From the NCBI RefSeq assembly GCF_026151205.1, contig NC_087081.1:13662340-13677339 (forward strand): a stretch of DNA of 15,000 bases, read 5' to 3'. Source of the DNA: Bolinopsis microptera. Lineage: Eukaryota > Ctenophora > Tentaculata > Lobata > Bolinopsidae. Below are positions 1 to 10,639 of this stretch, one piece after another (the first letter of the stretch is position 1; the number at the start of each line of letters is the position of its first letter). A model generated the notes under the pieces. That model saw only the letters and a list, made by a program, of their open reading frames with translations. It ran no database searches and had not been told where the DNA came from. The translations under genes and the position numbers were made by a program.

Positions 1-13
1 TTATCATAATCAT

Positions 14-3000
14 ATGTTTCTCTTCTATTCTCTCATCATGACTTACTTTCTCCCAATTCTTCTCTCCACGGTTAGGTCCATGAACACCGTATTCCCCCTA
101 GATTCTAATATTCATTCCTCTCTACTCCTTGACAGCCCACGTTATCTTATACCATTTCTTGCTTGCTCCCACATCAAACTTTTCTTTGTAATTATCTCCT
201 CATGGTTTATAAGAAATGTTCTTCTCCCTGGTAAGATGAATAGAGTCAAGTATTCCAGCCGCCTCAGGCGTCTAGTCTCTTTATTCATTCTTTGGATTTT
301 CTCTCTTAACTTTCTTTTGATAACTCTTGTTAATCCTTCTATGCTTAATCCAGGTCCCAACTCCCTATCTGTACTCTACCAAAATGTCCAAGGTCTCATT
401 CCTTTCAGTAACCTAAGCTCCTCCCATCCCCTTCTTGATGGAAATAAGATTTCCGAACTTCAATCCTTTGCTAACATAGAGCAGCCTGACATAATTGCCC
501 TAAATGAGACTTGGCTCAAAAAATCTATTTCTAGCAACGAAATCTTTCCTTCTTCTCAATATGAAATCTTCCGCAATGACCGCACGAGAAAGATTCATCC
601 TCAAGATCCTAATAACCCTAAAAAGTTTAGGGAAAATGGAGGTGGTGTTCTTTTGGCTGTTCGGTCTGATCTCGACGCCACTACAACCCGACTACCAGTT
701 AGCCTAGGTGCAGAAATGCTTGCCGTTAAAATTTCTTTTCCTAACAAAGAGAGTATTGTAATCTGTACTTGTTATAGAGTAGGAACTCTTGGGTTACCTA
801 ATCATGATGTCATAGTTAGTTATATTCGCAAGCTAGTTTCCAAAAAGAATCCCCCTAAAATCTATGTTATTGGTGATTTTAATCTCCCCCATACAGACTG
901 GCTATCTTCATCCAGTACCGTACCTATTGAGCAATCCTTCATAGATTCTTTCAGTGATCTTTCTCTCTCCCAGTTGATCACATCACCCACCCATAAAAGT
1001 GGTAATATATTAGACATTCTTCTCAGTAATTATGATAACACAATCGATAACTTGAATGTCTGTGATCCTCATTCCGTGTGCAAATCTGATCATTTTCCTG
1101 TCACTTTTTCAATTAAAAGCTCCTTTTCCCGTAAGAAAACTCCTAAACGTAAAATCTATAATTTTAAGAAAGCAAACTGGGACATGATTAATCGTGAATT
1201 ATGCTCGATTAATTGGCAAGTCCTAGAATGCCTAGATCCTGATTCGTCTTGGAAGTTAGTTAAAGACTGCATTATGAATTTAGTTGATATACATATTCCT
1301 AAAGTAATTATTAAATCAGAGTTCCAACCCCCGTGGTTCGATAGTGAACTTTTTTCTTCATGCCGTAAAAAAGATAGACTCAGAGCTAAATTTAAAATTT
1401 CTGGTTCTATTTCTGATGAGTTAAAGTTTGTTACTAGCCGTAAAGATTTTAAGAGGCTCTCATCAGCCAAAATAAGAGATAATCTTTTTAATAGTGATGA
1501 TCCAGCGCTTATAACTAAGAAGTTTTGGTCACATGTTAAGTATAAATCTAACTCCTGCCGTATTCCTAATTGTGTTAGTTATTCTGGACAGCTTCGGTTC
1601 AATCCCAAAGATCAAGCTGAACTTTTCAATTCTTTCTTTTATAACCAGTTTTCGGATCCTTCACTTTATGACACTGACATCTCCTATGTCAATGATGTTG
1701 ATTTTGATATTGACTTCGATCATCGGGATGTTCGTAAGCTTCTTTCAAATATTAATTCAAATAAAGCCCAGGGACCAGATGGCATACACGGTAAAATTCT
1801 AAAAAATTGTTCCGTAGGTTTAGCTTACCCTCTAACATGCATTTTTCGTGGATCCTACAACAGCGGCTACATTCCACAAGAATGGAAACTTGCAAATGTT
1901 GTCCCAATATTTAAGAAAGGTAAGAAAAGTGAGGTTGAAAACTATAGACCAATATCCCTTACTTGTTTAGTCATGAAAGTTTTTGAGCGCATTGTTAAAC
2001 GTAAACTGCTTTCTTTGACAAGTACCCTTCTTGATCCCAGGCAGCATGGTTTTCTAGAGCACAAGTCATGCACAACCAATATGGTTGATTTTTGTGATAG
2101 CCTGGCATTGTCTCTTAACGAAAACATTATCAATCATGTTGTGTATTTTGATTTTGCTAAGGCATTTGATTCTGTAAATCATGATATCCTTCTTCATAAG
2201 CTAAAGACCTTATATAACATTGATGGTACACTTCTCAAATTTCTTACCAATTACCTTCAAGGCCGTTACCAAAGAGTGGTTATTGGTAATGAGATGTCAT
2301 CTACCCTCTCAGTTAATTCTGGTGTCCCCCAGGGCTCTATCCTTGGTCCCTTACTTTTTGTATTGTTTATCAATGATATTCCTCTTGGCCTTTCGGATAA
2401 TACTGATATTGTTTTGTATGCCGATGATACAAAAATCTGGCGTAAAATACATTCATCTTCTGATAATACCAATTTACAAATGGATATAGACTATCTCTCT
2501 GACTGGGCACTTAGAAACAAAATGCGATTCCATCCAGCAAAATGTAAAGTGCTTATTGTTTCAGGAAAACCATCTTTATCTCCTCCATTCGCATATAATC
2601 TTGATGGCTCTCCTCTTGTGTATGTAGAGTTAGAAAAAGATCTTGGAGTCGATGTTACTCCTAAGCTCAGTTGGAATAGTCAGTGCGACAGAATTTATAC
2701 TAAGGCCTGCCAACAACTTGGTATGGTCAGAAGAGATGGCCATATTGTCATTGATCAGAAACGTCGCCGGGCGCTTTACCTCTCCCTCGTTCGTAGCCAA
2801 TTCGAAAATTGTTCCATAATCTGGCGCCCTTGTAATAAATCACTTAGTGATAAATTAGAAAGTCTCCAAAAGAGAGCTATTAAATGGATTCTGTCTGAAG
2901 AGGGCCGCAGTTATCCACCTGAGCAATATGTCAAAAAGTGCAAGCTTGTCGACATTCTCCCTTTGTCTCAAAAGTTTGACTTGAATGATCTTATTTTTTT

Positions 3001-3316
3001 CCACAAAGTTCTGAACAATTTAATTCCTGTATGGCTGCCTCACTATCTCACTTTATATCAGGGCACTTCTCGACTAAGACGTTGCCACCTCGACAGTCGG
3101 TCTATTGTGTCATCAATTTTACCTAAGTTAAGTCAGAATTCACACACCTTATGTACCTCAAATAGCCCACTGGCAAAATCATTTTTCTACAGAACTCATA
3201 TACTGTGGAATGGACTCCCTTTACCAGTAAGACAGATTGTGTCTACAAGTGTTTTCAAAGCTGAGGTCACTAAGCATCTATGGAAATGTTTATTGGATAG
3301 TGAAACAACAGCCTAG
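14..3316 (+). CDS. APE-type non-LTR retrotransposon ORF2 (endonuclease + reverse transcriptase), CR1/L2/Jockey-like
   Basis: This encodes the retrotransposon polyprotein that nicks target DNA and reverse-transcribes element RNA at the nick. The ORF is uninterrupted over 1100 residues. Three hydrophobic segments (about 2-20, 41-72, 88-107) precede NPGP at 112-115. The AP-like endonuclease follows: QNVQGL 123-128, NETWL with E165, GDFN 287-290, SDH 358-360. The reverse transcriptase spans roughly 580-880: QGPDG 586-590, NYRPISL 643-649, the FDFAKAFD block with catalytic D713, SGVPQGSILGPLLF 769-782, and YADD 802-805. The C-terminal SFFYRTHILWNGLP (1056-1069) is typical of CR1/L2/Jockey-like tails. 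I see no RNase H domain and no ORF1. The frame is open to the window edge, so the start at 14 is only the first visible Met and the protein may begin further upstream. All expected catalytic residues are present, so this copy could be young. Exact clade is not certain. Confidence 0.93.
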   Translation: MFLFYSLIMTYFLPILLSTVRSMNTVFPLDSNIHSSLLLDSPRYLIPFLACSHIKLFFVIISSWFIRNVLLPGKMNRVKYSSRLRRLVSLFILWIFSLNFLLITLVNPSMLNPGPNSLSVLYQNVQGLIPFSNLSSSHPLLDGNKISELQSFANIEQPDIIALNETWLKKSISSNEIFPSSQYEIFRNDRTRKIHPQDPNNPKKFRENGGGVLLAVRSDLDATTTRLPVSLGAEMLAVKISFPNKESIVICTCYRVGTLGLPNHDVIVSYIRKLVSKKNPPKIYVIGDFNLPHTDWLSSSSTVPIEQSFIDSFSDLSLSQLITSPTHKSGNILDILLSNYDNTIDNLNVCDPHSVCKSDHFPVTFSIKSSFSRKKTPKRKIYNFKKANWDMINRELCSINWQVLECLDPDSSWKLVKDCIMNLVDIHIPKVIIKSEFQPPWFDSELFSSCRKKDRLRAKFKISGSISDELKFVTSRKDFKRLSSAKIRDNLFNSDDPALITKKFWSHVKYKSNSCRIPNCVSYSGQLRFNPKDQAELFNSFFYNQFSDPSLYDTDISYVNDVDFDIDFDHRDVRKLLSNINSNKAQGPDGIHGKILKNCSVGLAYPLTCIFRGSYNSGYIPQEWKLANVVPIFKKGKKSEVENYRPISLTCLVMKVFERIVKRKLLSLTSTLLDPRQHGFLEHKSCTTNMVDFCDSLALSLNENIINHVVYFDFAKAFDSVNHDILLHKLKTLYNIDGTLLKFLTNYLQGRYQRVVIGNEMSSTLSVNSGVPQGSILGPLLFVLFINDIPLGLSDNTDIVLYADDTKIWRKIHSSSDNTNLQMDIDYLSDWALRNKMRFHPAKCKVLIVSGKPSLSPPFAYNLDGSPLVYVELEKDLGVDVTPKLSWNSQCDRIYTKACQQLGMVRRDGHIVIDQKRRRALYLSLVRSQFENCSIIWRPCNKSLSDKLESLQKRAIKWILSEEGRSYPPEQYVKKCKLVDILPLSQKFDLNDLIFFHKVLNNLIPVWLPHYLTLYQGTSRLRRCHLDSRSIVSSILPKLSQNSHTLCTSNSPLAKSFFYRTHILWNGLPLPVRQIVSTSVFKAEVTKHLWKCLLDSETTA
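347..358 (+). other. 2A-like NPGP motif after a hydrophobic segment
   Basis: Codons 112-115 read NPGP, directly after a hydrophobic stretch and just before the endonuclease domain. Many APE-type retrotransposons carry 2A-like ribosome-skipping sequences (DxExNPGP) at this place. Here the upstream D and E are replaced (PSML before NPGP), so the full 2A consensus is not met and skipping activity is uncertain. Confidence 0.5.
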
Positions 3317-3733
3317 CCTAGTCTCTTTGCTCCCCATATTATTATTATTTTTGTTTTATTAATTTTTTTATCTACCTTCCTATACTTTCAACATCATATC
3401 ACACTTCACCCGCACACCTCACACATTAATGACCATATCAGACCTGTATCTAATGTATCTGGAATTTGACGTATTGAAATACCAATTTTGACTATATATC
3501 CACAGTTATTCACCATGGATTTGTTTGTTATTAAATAGTTTTTCATAAATTTTTGGATTTAGATTAATTCGATGTAATGGGTCCAAGTTACTGCAGACAT
3601 AGTTCACTATGTGTTTACCGTGTTTGGGTGCCCATCATATTTTACAGATGGGGGCGATATTTTGAACGATTCTATTTTATATTCATCTATTGCTGTACTC
3701 TGTAAAATTTGAAAAGTATTTAATAAAAAAAAA
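3317..3733 (+). other. 3' UTR and A-tail of the first non-LTR retrotransposon
   Basis: The non-coding stretch after the ORF2 stop ends in AATAAA (3722-3727), which runs into a 9-A tract at 3725-3733. I take this as the 3' end of the element. A perfect 6-bp stem (CCCATC 3631-3636, GATGGG 3647-3652, 10-nt loop) lies about 75 nt before the tail. It could be part of the structure the reverse transcriptase recognises, by analogy with other non-LTR elements. The target-site duplication cannot be checked because the 5' end is outside the window. Confidence 0.55.
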
Positions 3734-4460
3734 TATTTGAGAGATGTTGCTTTGCAGATGGCATACTGTACCTACTTGTACAAGGATTCCGTCACCAAAA
3801 TTTGAAAATTAGATTTTTGGGGGCCACACCCGATCAACATTGGATTGCTTATACTGGTGTTTGTGAGCATGTTAGAGACTCCATTGTAACACATTGCAAT
3901 AGGTCATTTAATCCGGAATATAATCTGAAAAGATGGTGCAAAACAGATTTAAAATGACGAAATTATCAAGAAATTTGTTTATCTCGTTAGCAAAATTGAT
4001 TGGGTACTCAATGATTACCCGATTACGACACCGTAATTGGGCTCTCTGCACGATTCCCATAATGCGGATCTAGCCCCAACCCAATCACCTGATCACACGT
4101 AATGAATAAACTCGTTATGCTTCATATCTCGGTCATCTGAGAAGCTAGAACTCTCATTTTTTCAGGACAAACGTAATTCAAATGGCCAAACACCATTCAA
4201 TAAAATTTGGCTCGATCCGACTATCCAAACTATCTAATAAATGCGAAAATGAACCTTAATTTGAGGAAAATGAACACGAATATTTTTCGATTTGACAAAT
4301 TCCTCGAACCAGTAGTATAGTGGTAGCAAGTCATACCAGAAAGAATTATTTCAATTGGGCACTTAGTGATTGAGCTATTAAGGCTAACGTATGGGTACTG
4401 AATTTTGGCCCCCTGTACTTATAGAGAACGTGATATTTGACCCGCAGATTTAAAGGAAAA
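3734..4460. other. Intergenic, no gene recognised
   Basis: This is AT-rich sequence without a convincing ORF on either strand. Small hairpins occur, for example ATTACG-ACAC-CGTAAT at 4022-4037. A tRNA A-box-like string (AGTATAGTGG near 4314) has no convincing B box or acceptor stem. Confidence 0.5.
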
Positions 4461-4463
4461 TAT

Positions 4464-4580
4464 GCGAATTTGTCGTGGAGAACTTAAAAAATCGCGAATT
4501 GTCGCGACGATCTGAGAAAATCACAATTTGTTGCGGCAAACATTAAAAATTGGAATTTGTCGCGGAGAATGGGGAAAATC
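4464..4580. repeat. Short minisatellite, four units of 28-30 bp
   Basis: Four diverged tandem units start at about 4464, 4494, 4523 and 4553. Each has the form GCGAATTTGTCGCGGAGAA, then a short variable part, then AAAATC. The TCGCGA-containing core makes it locally richer in CpG than the surrounding DNA. Confidence 0.7.
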
Positions 4581-4622
4581 GCGATTCCGCACGTGCCGCG
4601 GTTCCCTTTTGTCCTTGTAACT

Positions 4623-4792
4623 GGAGTAGGGTCTGCATCTGGAGCAACAAACTGTTCGAAATGAGTTGCAGTTTGAGGGGACCATTGCATATAATGATGA
4701 TGGAAAAACGTTCAAATATAGTCCTAACTAACGCTGAATAAAACGATCTTTTCTGCCTTTTATCAGTTCTGTAGTGAAATGACATGTTCTCT
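4623..4792 (+). repeat. Dispersed repeat, copy 1 (pair with 8442-8628)
   Basis: This stretch, from GGAGTAGGGT to GACATGTTCTCT, recurs in the same orientation at 8442-8628 with few substitutions in its 3' two thirds. Copy 1 has small extra segments relative to copy 2 (a GAT near 4698 and TTCTG near 4767). Both contain GCTGAATAAAACGATC. I do not recognise the family; a SINE, MITE remnant or local duplication are all possible. Confidence 0.75.
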
Positions 4793-5545
4793 TAAGTAGC
4801 CCAAGTATGGGGTTAGCTTTGGAAACAAGCGATTTACACTCTGGACAAACCCGCCCTTTCCCCTCGGCTGCTGACGTCCTTATATGTGAATGCTCCCATA
4901 CCCACAAATCAATTGTTCAATATTCCAGCTCAAACTTTTGAAGCTATCAGTATTATAACTATAAGTGTAGACTGTCCCTCATCACGTCGAGACCAATGGA
5001 ATGGATATAATTAGTAATAGTTGGTGCACAATAATATTAATGGCGGTATGTCAACAAACTCCGCCCTATAGTGACCCTATAATAATACTAATTATAGTAC
5101 CCTATTATAATAGTACTATATACTACATATGACTAGGTGGTATTAGGACATGATACGATAAGGGAAAGTATCGACTGACTCCGAAAAACAAAGACGTAAA
5201 AGTTATTAAGAGTTTACGGGTACAAAATCAACATAGATAAAACTTTGAGGGAGAGCCAAGTTTGAGCTACAATATGAAACAATTGCACTCAGCACTGCCA
5301 CAATTGAAATTTGTATCTGATGAGGGCGGTAGTAAACTGACCACAGCTATGCTTAATAAACCATATCATTTATAATTTAGTACTAAACTTTGAACTTATT
5401 TTGCGACTAGTATGCGACTAATTTAAACAGTTGGTCAACAGAGTTCAGTTCACCGAGGTACTAATATTAAGGAAATTAGCAAAGTTTTATTGTTAATAAA
5501 ATTGATTTGAAACAAAAATGTTTGCCAAAATTCACGTTACATTTC
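4793..5545. other. Intergenic; contains first copy of a CRE-like module (4853-4900)
   Basis: No gene is seen. The segment 4853-4900 (CCCCTCGGCTGCTGACGTC, then TATATGTGAATGCTCCCATA) is a near copy of 5615-5656. The rest is AT-rich with a patch of TA-rich inverted sequences near 5020-5130. Confidence 0.5.
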
Positions 5546-5559
5546 TGCTGACGTCAGCA
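5546..5559. promoter_or_regulatory. Perfect 14-bp palindrome matching the C-MARE (Maf/CNC/AP-1-type) site
   Basis: The sequence is TGCTGACGTCAGCA, identical to the consensus Maf recognition element of the CRE type. It lies about 200 bp before the transporter ATG. Two GTCAGCA half sites follow at 5586-5592 and 5596-5602, and TGCTGACGTCA lies at 5628-5638. Binding is inferred from the motif only. Confidence 0.5.
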
Positions 5560-5612
5560 AGGCTCGGACCCCCCTCCTTCCTCCCGTCAGCAACCGTCAG
5601 CAGTTTCATACC

Positions 5613-5662
5613 CCCCTACCCCTCGGCTGCTGACGTCATATGTGAATGCTCCCATATATATA
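5613..5662 (+). promoter_or_regulatory. Putative promoter: CRE/MARE site plus TATA-like box, duplicated module
   Basis: A CCCCTCGGCTGCTGACGTCA block (CRE TGACGTCA at 5631-5638) is followed by CATATATATA at about 5653-5662, roughly 100 bp before the first suitable ATG (5760). The block from CCCCTCGG to GAATGCTCCCATA also occurs at 4860-4900, where the TATA-like part is disrupted. The arrangement fits a core promoter but is not proof of one. Confidence 0.35.
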
Positions 5663-5759
5663 TTGTATTCTTAGGAAAAATTTCAGAGAGTTTGCTTTCA
5701 GGATTGAAATAAATTATATTTATAATATATATATTCCTTTGTTCATCCCACCGATAATC

Positions 5760-6431
5760 ATGCTACATTGTTGCATTGACGAAGAAGGCACAGCTACCGA
5801 ATCAACGAGTCTGCTCAAAGTTGAAAATGAATCTCAGTCCGTTAAAAACTTTCCTGTGAGAGTTCTAAAGGCGAGCCTTTTCGGGGGCTTTAGCTATTTC
5901 ATAGGATATGGAAACATTATGCTTCTTCCAGCAATCATCAGAAATTACAACTTACCCCATGAATCCGTAGGTACCGATAAATGTGAGGAAGTTGTACATG
6001 GAGATCAATATATGATCCTTGCTGCAGTCAATGGCCTTGCCAATATCCTGGGACGGCCGATTGGATTTTTTCTTAGACCACACTTCAAGTTTATGCCTCT
6101 CCAAACCACATTTATGCTTGGTTTTACTATATCTTACGGGATCATCCTAGCAAGACCTGGTTTACTTTTGGAATCTATAATGATGGGAATAGGGAAATTA
6201 TGCTATTCTATGCAAGGGGCAGAACTAAGCATCCTGCATTACGATGTGGAGTATTTTGGACTATTAGAACTGTCTTTGGGCGGTTCCCTGATGACTGTGG
6301 GAAGTATAATAGGTCAAGTGACAAGTACCACTCTCGCTGTCTTCATTAGCCCTTATCATGTTGTTATAGTGTGCTTGGTTGTGGGTCTTGTACAGGTTGG
6401 CGTGATTTTGTCATTCAGTGAACAGAGGTGA
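5760..6431 (+). CDS. Major facilitator segment, six TM helices, resembles C-terminal half of a monocarboxylate transporter-like protein (last exon or half-length gene)
   Basis: From the ATG at 5760 the product has 223 residues. An acidic, polar N-terminus with SLL is followed by about six hydrophobic helices: ~31-60, 83-105, 112-131, 134-158, 167-195 and 199-219. LGRPIGFFL (98-105), with R99 in the second helix, is arranged like the TM8 ARP motif of SLC16 monocarboxylate transporters, and YDVEYFGLLELSLGGSL fits the TM10-TM11 link. This is the size and layout of TM7-TM12, so the N-terminal half of a normal 12-helix carrier is missing. Either this is the last exon (a candidate acceptor TTTGCTTTCAG ends at 5701, and the frame is open from 5646), or a short single-exon gene driven by the putative promoter at 5613-5662, or a fragment. 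The substrate cannot be named. Confidence 0.55.
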   Translation: MLHCCIDEEGTATESTSLLKVENESQSVKNFPVRVLKASLFGGFSYFIGYGNIMLLPAIIRNYNLPHESVGTDKCEEVVHGDQYMILAAVNGLANILGRPIGFFLRPHFKFMPLQTTFMLGFTISYGIILARPGLLLESIMMGIGKLCYSMQGAELSILHYDVEYFGLLELSLGGSLMTVGSIIGQVTSTTLAVFISPYHVVIVCLVVGLVQVGVILSFSEQR

Positions 6432-6495
6432 CTGAAAATTTGATAATGGACTTGGAAGGGCCTAGATCTTCCACATGTGGAACATGTATTATTCA

Positions 6496-8441
<1,946 letters not shown>

Positions 8442-8628
8442 GGAGTAGGGTTCGCCATTGATACATTTAAAGGCCCGCTTGTGGATAGCAACAAACTGTT
8501 CAAGATGAGTTGCAGTTTGAGGGGACCATTGCATATAATAATGGAAAAACGTTCAAATATAGTTCTAACTAACGCTGAATAAAACGATCTTTTCTGCCTT
8601 TTATCAGTAGTGAAATGACATGTTCTCT
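8442..8628 (+). repeat. Dispersed repeat, copy 2 (pair with 4623-4792)
   Basis: Direct copy of 4623-4792. The first ~50 bp differ, but from AGCAACAAACTGTTC onward the match is close, including GTTGCAGTTTGAGGGGACC and GCTGAATAAAACGATC. The pair bounds a segment of about 3.8 kb holding the transporter-like ORF and the GA tract. Confidence 0.75.
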
Positions 8629-8982
8629 CACTTTTGTGGATGGAACTTCATTTGGAACTTCGTTATGGTCATCGGACAGAATGAGGTTTAAATCACTTTA
8701 CATCTTTAGATCTATCGAGTATTATAGTAGTGGCAAAATTTTGCAGCTCAGTTGCATTTTGTGGGCGACTTTGAGTTGGCGGCATGTTGCCAGCATTGTG
8801 GTATCCTTTGTATAAGTTTTTCACTATCACTAATCACTATGTTCGTAGAAATATTTCCTTTGCCCTCATGACCTCATGAGCTGTTGTCCGTTACAGTTCG
8901 CCGTTGAGCTCGCTAAAGTTTGTTATAAAGTTATAATATAGATTGATTGTCTTAACAATTGATCATTATTCTCATGGTTCAA
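8629..8982. other. Intergenic, nothing recognised
   Basis: A short open frame at 8615-8815 begins inside the dispersed repeat and has no recognisable features, so I do not call it a gene. Confidence 0.4.
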
Positions 8983-9020
8983 AATCTCATGGAGATTTGG
9001 AACCAAATCTCCATGAGATT
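8983..9020. repeat. Perfect 18-bp palindrome with 2-nt centre
   Basis: AATCTCATGGAGATTTGG (8983-9000) is followed, after AA, by its exact reverse complement (9003-9020). No terminator role is expected in a eukaryote; it may be a relic of a small fold-back element. Confidence 0.9.
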
Positions 9021-9280
9021 AACAAATTAACTCCTAACTAACCTTATGCCTAACACATTACTCATTATTTATTTCCTCATCTTTGCCTTTGTTCATCTTC
9101 TCGCACAATTCCTTAAGGCCAGAGGGGAGGGTAAATGGCACTTTTCTAGTTTTCGCATATTTGATTATAGCTGCAGGAGCGGAACAAGAAAAAACAAAGA
9201 AACAACTGGATCAAAATCTGAGGTTTACCTGTAATTACATGTTAAACTGGATCTTTAAACGGCTGTAACTTTTTTGACCA

Positions 9281-9575
9281 TTCGATTCCTTAGTTGAAAA
9301 ACCGGCCACTCCCTGATCTTGAGGTTTGGTACAGTGGTTCCTCGGACAATTATCCTTACATCTGGTGCAGCGATTTTTAAAATTTGACTCGGTTCTCAAA
9401 TTATGAGGTTAACCATGTCAAAAATTCGAAAAATTTAATTGGTTAACCTCATAATTCGAGAAACGAGTCGAATAAAAAAAATCGCTGGACCAGATATCTA
9501 GATAGTTGTCCAAGGAACCACTGTACCAAATCTCAATATCAGGGGGTGGCTGGTTTTCTCAACTAAGGAATTGAA
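9281..9575. repeat. Long imperfect inverted repeat (fold-back/MITE-like element, ~295 bp)
   Basis: Arm 9281-9415 is the reverse complement of 9440-9575 with scattered mismatches, around a 24-nt AT-rich loop. Good blocks include TTTGGTACAGTGGTTCC against GGAACCACTGTACCAAA and ATTATGAGGTTAACCA against TGGTTAACCTCATAATT. Weaker similarity continues beyond both outer ends. It has no coding capacity. It looks like a fold-back or MITE-type element; clear target-site duplications were not found. Confidence 0.85.
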
Positions 9576-10469
9576 AGCCACAAAAGTGTGTTTTGAGATA
9601 GATGCAATTTAGTGTTTTCAAAATTTTGAATATTCACTGGAATGTATCACAGTTCGTTAGTTAGGACTTTGTATACACTTAGTAACGTTTGCTTGATTAG
9701 ACCTGGCCATTCCCTAAATGATTTCAGCCACTTTCAGTAATTGATGTCCTCGTATTGTAAAAAATTAGGTTAACCAAGACTTCCTGTAAACACTAACTGC
9801 TTGAAAGTAGTAAAAATCTGGTTGTTAACCTCGCTATAGACCATATAACATTGTATTGGGATTGGTTTATCAATATTTCATGTTATTATATATGTAGTAA
9901 AACATTTGCACAGTGTAACGATTAAGTTTTTGAGGGTAACATGCAATTGACTGGTCAGATATTCAAAAAATGAGAGGTTAACCTCATTTTTTAGCCATTT
10001 ACGGGTAAAATCTTCTACTTAAATATGGTCAGTTCAAATCACCTTTGTCACGTGATCATAGTTCTATGCATTGTGATACCAATAGATAGCTCACTGCGAT
10101 ATTGTGGTGTACATACAAAAAAGTAATAATCGTATGTGTATTCTTACGGTACCAAAATTTGATAGTTAACCTCATTTTTTTCACTTTCCCAAAATAAAAG
10201 AAAGTCAATCAACACGTCATCTATTTAGAAATGTGTATACCGTAAACTTACGATGAAAATAATAACTCAATCATTTTATTTTGGGAATTTGATCTATTCT
10301 CGCTATATCTAAAAAAAGAGGTTAACCTCATTTAATCACGTTTGGATATTACTTTTTCTGTCAATTATGAACCTGAAATTTAGAGGTTACATTTGCTGAC
10401 CGAAATAACAAAAAATTATGGAGTGTAATAAAATATTAACCTCAATTTTATTAACCTCAATGTTGTATA
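9576..10469. other. Non-coding region with recurrent GTTAACCTCA motif
   Basis: No gene is seen. GTTAACC-type motifs recur at 9767-9776, 9824-9832, 9973-9984, 10165-10173 and 10318-10329, with TTAACCTCA at 10436-10444 and 10451-10459. Two of these are the full palindrome GAGGTTAACCTC. The 16-mer GTTAACCTCATTTTTT occurs at 9976-9991 and 10165-10180. They may be remains of fold-back elements related to the one at 9281-9575. Confidence 0.6.
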
Positions 10470-10481
10470 GGGGGGGGGGGG
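10470..10481 (+). repeat. Poly-G run of 12
   Basis: Twelve consecutive G lie immediately before the TTTTGTCC-type repeat locus. Its length in the assembly may be unreliable. Confidence 0.9.
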
Positions 10482-10483
10482 TA

Positions 10484-10630
10484 CCACTGTCCATTTTGTC
10501 CATTTTGTCTTTGTCTTTTTTTACATTTTTTTGTGAAGGACAGTGTTTTGGGGACAAAATGGACAATACTAGGGACAAAAGGGACGAAAGGGACAAAAAT
10601 TTTGGACAAATGAGACAAAAAATTAGACAA
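10484..10630. repeat. TTTTGTCC / GGGACAAAA fold-back repeat locus 1
   Basis: A short array starting CCACTGTCC (10484-10492) with TTTTGTC repeats is followed by GGACAGTG (10538-10545), and then by the opposite-strand version of the repeat (GGGACAAAA, GGGACGAAA, GGACAAAT). The internal TTTGTCTTTGTCTTTTTT, then T-rich, then TTTGTG segment matches locus 2 at 11541-11775, so both belong to one repeat family. Confidence 0.8.
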
Positions 10631-10639
10631 GCTCAAATG

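Noticed and set aside
4312-4346. tRNA-like or tRNA-SINE A box (AGTATAGTGGTAGCAAG)
   Set aside because: No matching B box at the right distance, no acceptor stem or anticodon arm; only a partial resemblance.
4484-4785. Overlapping small ORFs on both strands near the minisatellite
   Set aside because: They cover the minisatellite and a dispersed repeat, and none has a recognisable motif.
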